Origin: Symsagittifera roscoffensis
Taxonomy: Eukaryota; Xenacoelomorpha; Acoela; Convolutidae
Assembly (NCBI RefSeq): GCF_963678635.1
Contig: NC_087062.1
Span: forward strand, 55,006,473 to 55,070,472
Length of the DNA: 64,000 nt
Reading direction: 5' to 3'
The stretch's first letter is position 1; every line of letters starts with the position of its first letter. This document shows, in pieces, positions 56,041-64,000 of this stretch. Both the position numbers and the translations under genes were made by a program. A model generated the notes under the pieces. It was not told where the DNA came from. It did not search any database and saw nothing but the letters and a program-made list of their open reading frames with translations.

Positions 56041-56425
56041 TTGCAAACATGATCTAGTTAAGATAATGAGTTTTTTTATTAACCATCTGGCGTTTTGTTA
56101 TTTAAATTTTCATTGAGTTATCATTTTGTGTAGTAGAGTTAGTTTGTGGGAAATCTTGCCTCCGCTGACCTGATGTTTATTGTGTATCAGTAGGTCGCTC
56201 AATTCGGCAAAAGTCGCGAGTAAGCTTTGAATCTCGTTGTTTATTTAGAGGTTTTTATCGGCTTTTTTAAAGCGATCTCCCATCGTAAAGATTCGCCCTA
56301 AAACACTTGCGAAGTAGATGGCTCTGAAAAGACTGACTTAGTTTGTTAATTAGTAGAAGTGAAGTTTAAAAGTGTCCTCGACATGCGGTGGTTCTGCAAG
56401 TTTATAGGCTCCATGCGAATTTTCA

Positions 56426-56497
56426 GGCTTTGGACGTCTGCGAACCATCCATCTCCTGTTTACAAGACAGGCGCATTAACCACTATGCTACAAAGCC
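56426..56497 (-). tRNA. tRNA-Thr(TGT) copy 49
   Basis: The T loop is TTCGCAG, with the stem closing by ACGTC, so the B box is weakened. Acceptor, D and anticodon arms are perfect. Confidence 0.65.
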
Positions 56498-56922
56498 TTG
56501 ACAAGATTCTCTTGAGAGGAAGGTGATTTTGTTTTTATGTAACCATCTGTAGCGTTTTCCAATTTTAAGTTTCATTAAGTTACCATTTTGCGGATTAGAG
56601 ATACATTGTTTCTGTTTTGTTGCTTTTAGTCTCGATTTTTTGTGAGAAATCTTGCCTCTGCTGACCTGATATTTATTGTGTATCAATAGGTCGCTCAATT
56701 CGGTGAAAGTCGCTTGTACATTGCATCTCGTCGTTTGTTTAGAGATTTTCATCGGCTTTTTCACAGCGATCTCCAGTGGTAAAGACCTGCCTTAACTCTT
56801 TTGCGAATTAGATGGCTCTGAAAAGACTTGGACATCAGTTTTATAATTAGAAGAAATGAAGTGTAAAAGTGTATTCAACATGTAGTTGTTTAGCAAGTTT
56901 ATAGGCTCTATAAGATGACTCA

Positions 56923-56994
56923 GGCTTTGGACGTATTCGAACCATCCATCTCCTGTTTTCAAGACAGGCGCTTTAACCACTATGCTACAAAGCC
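56923..56994 (-). tRNA. tRNA-Thr-body copy 50 with anticodon TGA
   Basis: Loop CTTGAAA in a perfect CCTGT/ACAGG stem gives TGA (Ser UCA). Acceptor intact, T loop normal with one T-stem mismatch, variable loop short. The D stem is GCAT/AAGC. The 3' flank is of the CGT type, without a near T run. Confidence 0.62.
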
Positions 56995-57419
56995 GTAACA
57001 AGATTCTCTTGAGAGGAAGGTGATTTTGTTTTTATGTAACCATCTGTAGCGTTTTCTAATTTTAAGTTTCATTAAGTTACCATTTTGCGGTTTAGAGATA
57101 CATTGTTTCTGTTTTGTTGCTTTTAGTCTCGATTTTTTGTGAGAAATCTTGCCTCTGCTGACCTGATATTTATTGTGTATCAATAGGTCGCTCAATTCGG
57201 CAAAATTCGCTTGTACATTGCATCTCGTCGTTTATTTAGAGATTTTTATCGGCTTTTTCACAGCGATCTCCACTGGTAAAGACCTGCCTTAAATCTTTTG
57301 CGAATTAGATGGCTCTGAAAAGACTTGGACATCACCTTTATAATTAGAGGAAGTGAAGTGTAAAAGTGTATTCGACATTTAGTAGTTTAGTAAGTTTATA
57401 GGCTCTATAAGATGACTCA

Positions 57420-57489
57420 GGCTTTGGACGGACGAACCATCGATCTTCTGTTTACGAGACAAGCGCATTAACCACTATGCTACAAATCC
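57420..57489 (-). pseudogene. tRNA-Thr(CGT) copy 51 with a 2-nt T-loop deletion
   Basis: As copy 46, with an added acceptor mismatch (GGATTTG). Confidence 0.62.
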
Positions 57490-57912
57490 TTGCAATTATG
57501 GTCCTGAGAAGAATATGAGTTTTTTTTATTAAACATCTTAAGCGTTTTGTTATTTAAATTTTTCATTCAGCTGTCATTTTGCGTAATAAACTTTGTTTGT
57601 TTCTGTTTTGTTGCTTTTATTCTCGATTTTTGTGAGAAATCTTGCCTCCGCTGACCTGATGTTTATTGTGTATCAGTAGGTCGCTAAGTTCGTCAAAAGT
57701 CGCAAGTAAGCATTGAATCTCATTTTTTATTTAGAGGTTTTTATCGGCTTTTTAAAGCAATCTCCCGTCGTGAAGATCCGCCCCTAAAACACTGGCGAAG
57801 GAGATGGCTCTGAAAAGGCTGACTTTAGTTTGTTAATTAGTAGAAGTGAAGTTTAAAAGTGTCCTCGACATGCGGTGGTTCTGCAAGTTTATAGGCTCCA
57901 TGCGAATTTTCA

Positions 57913-57984
57913 GGCTTTGGACGTCTGCGAACCATCCATCTCCTGTTTACAAGACAGGCGCTTTAACCACTATGCTACAAAGCC
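57913..57984 (-). tRNA. tRNA-Thr(TGT) copy 52
   Basis: As copy 49, with a GCAT/AAGC D stem. Confidence 0.63.
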
Positions 57985-58409
57985 TTGACAAGATTCTCTT
58001 GAGAGGAAGGTGATTTTGTTTTTATGTAATTATCTGTAGCGTTTTCTAATTTTAAGTTTCATTAAGTTACCATTTTGCAGTTTAGAGATACATTGTTTCT
58101 GTTTTGTTGCTTTTAGTCTCGGTTTTTTGTGAGAAATCTTGCCTCTGCTGACCTGATATTTTTTATGTATCAATAGGTCGCTCAATTCGGCAAAAGTCGC
58201 TTGTACATTGCATCTCGTCGTTTATTTAGAGATTTTTATCGGCTTTTTCACAGCGATCTCCAATGGTAAAGACCTGCCTTAAATCTTTTGCGATTTAGAT
58301 GGCTCTGAAAAGACTTGGACATCACCTTTATAATTAGAGGAAGTGAAGTGTAAAAGTGTATTCGACATTTAGTAGTTTAGTAAGTTTATAGGCTCTATAA
58401 GATGACTCA

Positions 58410-58479
58410 GGCTTCGGACGGACGAACCATCTATCTTCTGTTTACGAGACAAGCGCATTAACCACTATGCTACAAAGCC
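58410..58479 (-). pseudogene. tRNA-Thr(CGT) copy 53 with a 2-nt T-loop deletion
   Basis: As copy 46, with a G-U pair in the acceptor (CGAAGCC). Confidence 0.63.
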
Positions 58480-58902
58480 TTGCAATTATGGTCCTGAGAA
58501 GAATATGAGTTTTTTTTATTAAACATCTTAAGCGTTTTGTTATTTAAATTTTTCATTCAGCTGTCATTTTGCGTAATAGACTTTGTTTGTTTCTGTTTTC
58601 TTGCTTTTATTCTCGATTTATGTGAGAAATCTTGCCTCCGCTGACCTGATGTTTATTGTGTATCAGTAGGTCGCTCAGTTCGTCAAAAGTCGCGAGTAAG
58701 CATTGAATCTCATTGTTTATTTAGAGGTTTTTATCGGCTTTCTTAAAGCAATCTCCCGTCGTGAAGATTCGCCCCTAAAACACTGGCGAAGGAGATGGCT
58801 CTGAAAAGGCTGACTTTAGTTTATTAATTAGTAGAAGTGAAGTTTAAAAGTCTCCTCGACATGCGGTGTTTCTGCAAGTTTATAGGCTCTTAAAAATTTT
58901 CA

Positions 58903-58974
58903 GGCTTTGAACGGATTTGAACTATCGATCTCCTGTTTACAAGACAGGCACATTAACCACTCTGCTACAAAGTC
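58903..58974 (-). tRNA. tRNA-Thr(TGT) copy 54
   Basis: As copy 47: acceptor GACTTTG, T loop TTCAAAT. Confidence 0.55.
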
Positions 58975-59399
58975 TTGAAAAGTTTATCTTGAGAAGATTG
59001 TGAGTTTGTTTTTATGTTACCATCTCTAGCGTTTTCTATTTTCAAGTTTCATTAAGCTATCATTTTGCGGATTAGAGATATATTGTTTCTGTTTTGTTGC
59101 TTTTACTCTCGATTTTTTGTGGGATATCTTGCCTCTGCTGACCTGATATTTATTGTGTGTCAATAGGTCGCTCAATTCGGTGAAAGTCGCTTGTACATTG
59201 CATCTCGTCGTTTGTTTAGAGATTTTCATCGGCTTTTTCACCGCGATCTCCAGTGGTAAAGACCTGCCTTAACTCTTTTGCGAATTAGATGGCTCTGAAA
59301 AGACTTGGACATCTGTTTTATAATTAGAAGAAGTGAAGTGTAAAAGTGTATTCAACATGTAGTTGTTTAGCAAGTTAATAGGCTCTATAAGATGACTCA

Positions 59400-59471
59400 G
59401 GCTTTGGACGTATTCGAACCATCCATCTCCTGTTTACAAGACAGGCGCTTTAACCACTATGCTACAAAGCC
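59400..59471 (-). tRNA. tRNA-Thr(TGT) copy 55 in a CGT-type flank
   Basis: Intact acceptor and anticodon arm. The 3' flank (GAGTCATCTTATAG) belongs to the CGT family while the anticodon is TGT, suggesting gene conversion within the tRNA. Confidence 0.68.
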
Positions 59472-59896
59472 TTAACAAGATTCTCTTGAGAGGAAGGTGA
59501 TTTTGTTTTTATGTAACCATCTGTAGCGTTTTCTAATTTTAAGTTTCATTAAGTTACCATTTTGCGGTTTAGAGATACATTGTTTCTGTTTTGTTGCTTT
59601 TAGTCTCGATTTTTTGTGAGAAATCTTGCCTCTGCTGACCTGATATTTATTGTGTATCAATAGGTCGCTCAATTCGGCAAAAGTCGCTTGTACATTGCAT
59701 CTCGTCGTTTATTTAGAGATTTTTATCGGCTTTTTCACAGCGATCTCCAATGGTAAAGACCTGCCTTAAATCTTTTGCGAATTAGATGGCTCTGAAAAGA
59801 CTTGGACATCACCTTTATAATTAGAGGAAGTGAAGTGTAAAAGTGTATTCGACATTTAGTAGTTTAGTAAGTTTATAGGCTCTATAAGATGACTCA

Positions 59897-59966
59897 GGCT
59901 TTGGACGGACGAACCATCGATCTTCTGTTTACGAGACAAGCGCATTAACCACTATGCTACAAAGCC
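59897..59966 (-). pseudogene. tRNA-Thr(CGT) copy 56 with a 2-nt T-loop deletion
   Basis: Acceptor perfect, T loop TTCGT. Lies in the second copy of the 2.48-kb block and matches copy 51. Confidence 0.63.
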
Positions 59967-60390
59967 TTGCAATTATGGTCCTGAGAAGAATATGAGTTTT
60001 TTTTATTAAACATCTTAAGCGTTTTGTTATTTAAATTTTTCATTCAGCTGTCATTTTGCGTAATAGACTTTGTTTGTTTCTGTTTTGTTGCTTTTATTCT
60101 CGATGTTTGTGAGAAATCTTGCCTCCGCTGACCTGATGTTTATTGTGTATCAGTAGGTCGCTAAGTTCGTCAAAAGTCGCGAGTAAGCATTGAATCTCAT
60201 TTTTTATTTAGAGGTTTTTATCGGCTTTTTTAAAGCAATCTCCCGTCGTGAAGATCCGCCCCTAAAACACTGGCGAAGGAGATGGCTCTGAAAAGGCTGA
60301 CTTTAGTTTGTTAATTAGTAGAAGTGAAGTTTAAAAGTGTCCTCGACATGCGGTGGTTCTGCAAGTTTATAGGCTCCATGCGAATTTTCA

Positions 60391-60462
60391 GGCTTTGGAC
60401 GTCTGCGAACCATCCATCTCCTGTTTACAAGACAGGCGCTTTAACCACTATGCTACAAAGCC
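60391..60462 (-). tRNA. tRNA-Thr(TGT) copy 57
   Basis: Identical to copy 52, 2478 bp away. Confidence 0.63.
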
Positions 60463-60887
60463 TTGACAAGATTCTCTTGAGAGGAAGGTGATTTTGTTTT
60501 TATGTAATTATCTGTAGCGTTTTCTAATTTTAAGTTTCATTAAGTTACCATTTTGCAGTTTAGAGATACATTGTTTCTGTTTTGTTGCTTTTAGTCTCGG
60601 TTTTTTGTGAGAAATCTTGCCTCTGCTGACCTGATATTTTTTATGTATCAATAGGTCGCTCAATTCGGCAAAAGTCGCTTGTACATTGCATCTCGTCGTT
60701 TATTTAGAGATTTTTATCGGCTTTTTCACAGCGATCTCCAATGGTAAAGACCTGCCTTAAATCTTTTGCGATTTAGATGGCTCTGAAAAGACTTGGACAT
60801 CACCTTTATAATTAGAGGAAGTGAAGTGTAAAAGTGTATTCGACATTTAGTAGTTTAGTAAGTTTATAGGCTCTATAAGATGACTCA

Positions 60888-60957
60888 GGCTTCGGACGGA
60901 CGAACCATCGATCTTCTGTTTACGAGACAAGCGCATTAACCACTATGCTACAAAGCC
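60888..60957 (-). pseudogene. tRNA-Thr(CGT) copy 58 with a 2-nt T-loop deletion
   Basis: Near-identical to copy 53, 2478 bp away. Confidence 0.63.
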
Positions 60958-61380
60958 TTGCAATTATGGTCCTGAGAAGAATATGAGTTTTTTTTATTAA
61001 ACATCTTAAGCGTTTTGTTATTTAAATTTTTCATTCAGCTGTCATTTTGCGTAATAGACTTTGTTTGTTTCTGTTTTCTTGCTTTTATTCTCGATTTATG
61101 TGAGAAATCTTGCCTCCGCTGACCTGATGTTTATTGTGTATCAGTAGGTCGCTCAGTTCGTCAAAAGTCGCGAGTAAGCATTGAATCTCATTGTTTATTT
61201 AGAGGTTTTTATCGGCTTTTTTAAAGCAATCTCCCGTCGTGAAGATTCGCCCCTAAAACACTGGCGAAGGAGATGGCTCTGAAAAGGCTGACTTTAGTTT
61301 GTTAATTAGTAGAAGTGAAGTTTAAAAGTCTCCTCGACATGCGGTGTTTCTGCAAGTTTATAGGCTCTTAAAAATTTTCA

Positions 61381-61452
61381 GGCTTTGAACGGATTTGAAC
61401 TATCGATCTCCTGTTTACAAGACAGGCACATTAACCACTCTGCTACAAAGTC
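61381..61452 (-). tRNA. tRNA-Thr(TGT) copy 59
   Basis: Identical to copy 54, 2478 bp away. Confidence 0.55.
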
Positions 61453-61844
61453 TTGACAAGTTTCTCTTGAGAAGATTGTGAGTTTGTTTTTATGTTACCA
61501 TCTCTAGCGTTTTCTATTTTCAAGTTTCATTAAGCTATCATTTTGCGGATTAGAGATATATTGTTTCTGTTTTGTTGCTTTTACTCTCGATTTTTTGTGG
61601 GATATCTTGCCTCTGCTGACCTGATATTTATTGTGTGTCAATAGGTCGCTCAATTCGGTGAAAGTCGCTTGTACATTGCATCTCGTCGTTTGTTTGGAGA
61701 TTTTCATCGGCTTTTTCACCGCGATCTCCAGTGGTAAAGACTTGCCTTAACTCTTTTGCGAATTAGATGGCTCTGAAAAGACTTGGACATCAGTTTTATA
61801 ATTAGAAGAAGTGAAGTGTAAAAGTGTGAAGTGTAAATCTTTCA

Positions 61845-61917
61845 GGCTTTGGACGGATTCGAACCATCGATCTGCTGTTTTTTCAAGACAGGCGCATTAA
61901 CCACCAGCTACAAAGCG
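61845..61917 (-). pseudogene. tRNA-Thr-like copy 60 with a 9-nt anticodon loop
   Basis: The loop is CTTGAAAAA, two bases too long and containing TGA. The D arm is shortened and the acceptor has one mismatch. It sits in a shortened unit. Confidence 0.65.
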
Positions 61918-62308
61918 TTGCAAGGTTTTCTTGTTAAGAGTGTGAGTTTGTTTTTATGTTACCATCTGTAGTGTTTTCTAATTTTAAGTTTCATTAAGTT
62001 ATCATTTTGCGGATTAGAGATACATTGTTTCTAATTTTTTGCTTTTATTCTCGATTTTTTGTGGGAAATCTTGCCTCTGCTGACCTGATATTTATTGTGT
62101 GTCATTAGGTCGCTCAGTTCGGCAAAAGTCGCTCGTACATTGCATCTCGTCGTTTATTTAGAGATTTTTATCGGTTTTTTCACAGCGATCTCCAGTGGTA
62201 AAGACCTGCCTTAAATCTTTTGCGAATTAGATGGCTCTGAAAAGAAGTGAAGTGTAAAAGTGTATTCGATATGTAGTTGATAGTTAATAGGCTCTATAAG
62301 ATGACTCA

Positions 62309-62380
62309 GGCTTTGGACGGATTTGAACCATCGATCTCCTGTTTACGAGACAGGCGCATTAACCACTATGCTACAAAGCC
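62309..62380 (-). tRNA. tRNA-Thr(CGT) copy 61
   Basis: Among the best copies: every stem is fully paired. T loop TTCAAAT, B box GGTTCAAATCC. No TTTT lies close downstream. Confidence 0.82.
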
Positions 62381-62800
62381 TTGCAAACATGATCTTGAGA
62401 AGAATATGAGTTTTTTTATTAACCATCTGTAGCGTTTTGTTATTTAAATTTTCATTGAGTTATCACTTTGTGTAGTAGAGTTAGTTTGTTTCTGTTTTAT
62501 TCCTTTTATTCTCGATTTTTTGTGGGAAATCTTGCCTCCGCTGAACTGATGTTCATTGCGTATCAGGAGGTCGCTCAATTCGGCAAAAGTCGCGAGTAAG
62601 CTTTGTATCTCGTTGTTTATTTAGAGGTTTTTATCGGCTTTTTTAAAGCGATCTCCCATCGTAAAGATTCGCCCTAAAACACTTGCGAAGTAGATGGCTC
62701 TGAAAAGACTGACTTAGTTTGTTAATTAGTAGAAGTGAAGTTTAAAAGTGTCCTCGACATGCGGTGGTTCTGCAAGTTTATAGGCTCTGAAAATCTTTCA

Positions 62801-62872
62801 GGCTTTGGACGTCTGCGAACCATCCATCTCCTGTTTACAAGACCGGCGCATTAACCACTATGCTACAAAGCC
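62801..62872 (-). tRNA. tRNA-Thr(TGT) copy 62
   Basis: T arm as in copy 49. One anticodon-stem mismatch (CCGGT). TTTT lies just downstream. Confidence 0.6.
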
Positions 62873-63297
62873 TTGACAACATTCTCTTGAGAGGAAGGTG
62901 ATTTTGTTTTTATGTAACCATCTGTAGCGTTTTCTAATTTTAAGTTTCATTAAGTTACCATTTTGCGGATTAGAGATACATTGTTTCTGTTTTGTTGCTT
63001 TTAGTTTCGATTTTTTGTGGTAAATCTTTCCTCTGCTGACCTGATATTTATTGTGTGTCAGTAGGTCACTCAATTCGGCAAAATTCGCGAGTAAGCATTG
63101 TATCTCGTGGTTTTTTTACAGGTTTTTACCGGCTTTTTTAAAGCGTCTCCCGTCTTAAAGATCCGCCCTAAAACACCTACGAAGTAGATGGCTCTGATAA
63201 AGCTGACTTTAGTTTGTTAATTAGTTAGAAGTGAAGTTTAAAAGTGTCCTCGACATGCGGTGTTTCTGCAAGTTTATAGGCTCTGAAAATCTTTCAG

Positions 63298-63368
63298 GGT
63301 TTGGACGGATTCGAACCATCGATCTACTGCTTACTAGACAGGCGCATTAACCACTATGCTACAAAGCC
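63298..63368 (-). tRNA. tRNA-Thr(AGT) copy 63, one base short
   Basis: Anticodon AGT. The 3' acceptor strand has lost one base (CAACCC), shortening pairing. The anticodon stem is GCAGT, as in copy 34. T arm perfect. Confidence 0.55.
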
Positions 63369-63791
63369 TTGCAAATATGGTCTTGAGAAGAATATGAGTT
63401 TTTTTATTAAACATCTTTAGCGTTTTGTTATTTAAATTTTTCATTCAGTTGTCATTTTGCGTAGTAGACTTTGTTTGTTTCTGTTTTGTTGCTTTTATTC
63501 TCGAGTTTTTATGGGAAATCTTGCCTCCGCCGACCTGATGTTTTTTGTGTATCAGTGGCTTGCTCAATTCGGCAAAAGTCGCGAGTAAGCACTGTATCTC
63601 GTTGTTTATTTAGAGGTTTTTATCGGCTTTTTTAAAGCAATCTCCCGTCGTGAAGATCCGCCCCTAAAACGCTGGCGAAGTAGATGGCTCTGAAAAGGCT
63701 GACTTTACTTAGTTAATTAGTAGAAGTGAAGTTTAAAAGTCTCCTCGACATGCTGTGTTTCTGCAAGTTTAAAGGCGCTTAAAAATTTTCA

Positions 63792-63863
63792 GGTTTTGGA
63801 CGGCTTTGAACTATCGATCTCCTGTTTACTAGACAGGCGCATTAACCACTATGCTACAAAGCC
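63792..63863 (-). tRNA. tRNA-Thr(AGT) copy 64
   Basis: AGT in a perfect anticodon stem. One acceptor mismatch (CAAAACC) and T-arm changes (GATAG, loop TTCAAAG). TTTT lies just downstream. Last copy before the window end. Confidence 0.63.
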
Positions 63864-64000
63864 TTGCAAATATGGTCTTGAGAAGAATATGAGTTTTTTT
63901 ATTAAACTTCTTTAGCGTTTTGTTATTTAAATTTTTCATTAAGTTATCATTTTGCGGATTAGAGATACATTGTTTCTGTTTTGTTGCTTTTGTTCTCGTT

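Larger units (their letters stand above)
31490..64000 (-). repeat. Tandem array of tRNA-Thr-like genes, unit about 495 bp
   Basis: About 32.5 kb of tandem units. By eye there are 64 tRNA-like copies, all on the minus strand, at a spacing mostly of 465-500 bp. Consensus RNA: acceptor GGCTTTG/CAAAGCC, D stem GCAT/ATGC, anticodon stem CCTGT/ACAGG, variable loop AGATC, T stem GATGG/CCGTC, T loop TTCGAAT, total 72 nt. The A box TAGCATAGTGG and B box GGTTCGAATCC match Pol III consensus. The anticodon arm and variable loop match animal tRNA-Thr as I remember it. Spacers fall into two families: one usually upstream of CGT genes (GCAAACATGATCTTGAG...) and one upstream of TGT genes (GACAAGATTCTCTTGAG...). 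They often alternate, giving dimers of about 990 bp. TGT-type genes have a TTTT run within about 10-15 nt of the 3' end; CGT-type genes do not. The array is still running at the window end. Confidence 0.93.

Noticed and set aside
40776-63073. About ten similar minus-strand open frames of 66-93 codons recurring in the array (MSDLLTHNKYQVSRGKISHK type)
   Set aside because: They arise because the spacer is repeated. Most end at the TAG within the tRNA A box (reading GFVA-stop through the tRNA 5' end), many units break the frame, and the composition is that of AT-rich spacer. No domain is seen.
31490-64000. CRISPR-like appearance of regularly spaced repeats
   Set aside because: The period is about 495 bp, the conserved part is a 72-nt cloverleaf on one strand, and spacers are homologous to each other rather than unique. 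The genome is eukaryotic.

Overview
This is an AT-rich, intron- and transposon-laden window from a eukaryotic nuclear genome, most likely an invertebrate animal. The evidence is a seven-exon gene with GT-AG introns that resembles animal C7orf25 (UPF0415/DUF1308), Ty1/copia and non-LTR retrotransposons, long microsatellites, and a Pol III-type tRNA array. I cannot name the species. A 200-N scaffold gap lies at 31191-31390.

Layout. 0-6.1 kb: non-coding DNA with a dispersed repeat and weak tRNA-like relics. 6.19-16.29 kb (+): a complete C7orf25-like gene. Seven coding exons join with matching phases into an inferred 444-residue protein. Its first intron contains nested insertions: a degenerate copia-type LTR element (-) from about 6.36 to 12.64 kb; inside it a broken SET-domain/zinc-finger reading frame (+) from about 8.7 to 12 kb; and inside that a 5'-truncated non-LTR retrotransposon (9745-10975) with a CAA-repeat tail and a 14-bp target-site duplication. 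16.6-18.1 kb: an inverted minisatellite around a CT microsatellite. 19-19.5 kb: another copy of the dispersed repeat. 20.5-22.2 kb: a tandem satellite with a unit of about 172 bp. 23.1-23.4 kb: the 3' end of an RTE-like retrotransposon. 24.9-30.4 kb: a degenerate CATC array split by a second, internally deleted copia element (25976-29131, -).

31.5 kb to the window end: the most striking feature, a tandem array with a monomer of about 495 bp. Nearly every monomer carries one 72-nt tRNA-Thr-like gene on the minus strand. I count 64 copies by eye: 23 with anticodon CGT, 28 TGT, 4 AGT, 3 with a 6-nt TGT-like loop, 4 with non-Thr anticodons (CGA, AGA, TGA, TTC) and 2 with broken anticodon arms. 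Copies range from nearly perfect to clear pseudogenes. Two spacer families often alternate, and several larger blocks (0.5, 1.04, 1.8 and 2.48 kb) are duplicated almost exactly. The array runs off the end of the window. The three Ser-type anticodons (CGA/AGA/TGA) mirror the three Thr isoacceptors (CGT/AGT/TGT), each differing at position 36. All identifications rest on reading the sequence and on remembered family features; no search was run.
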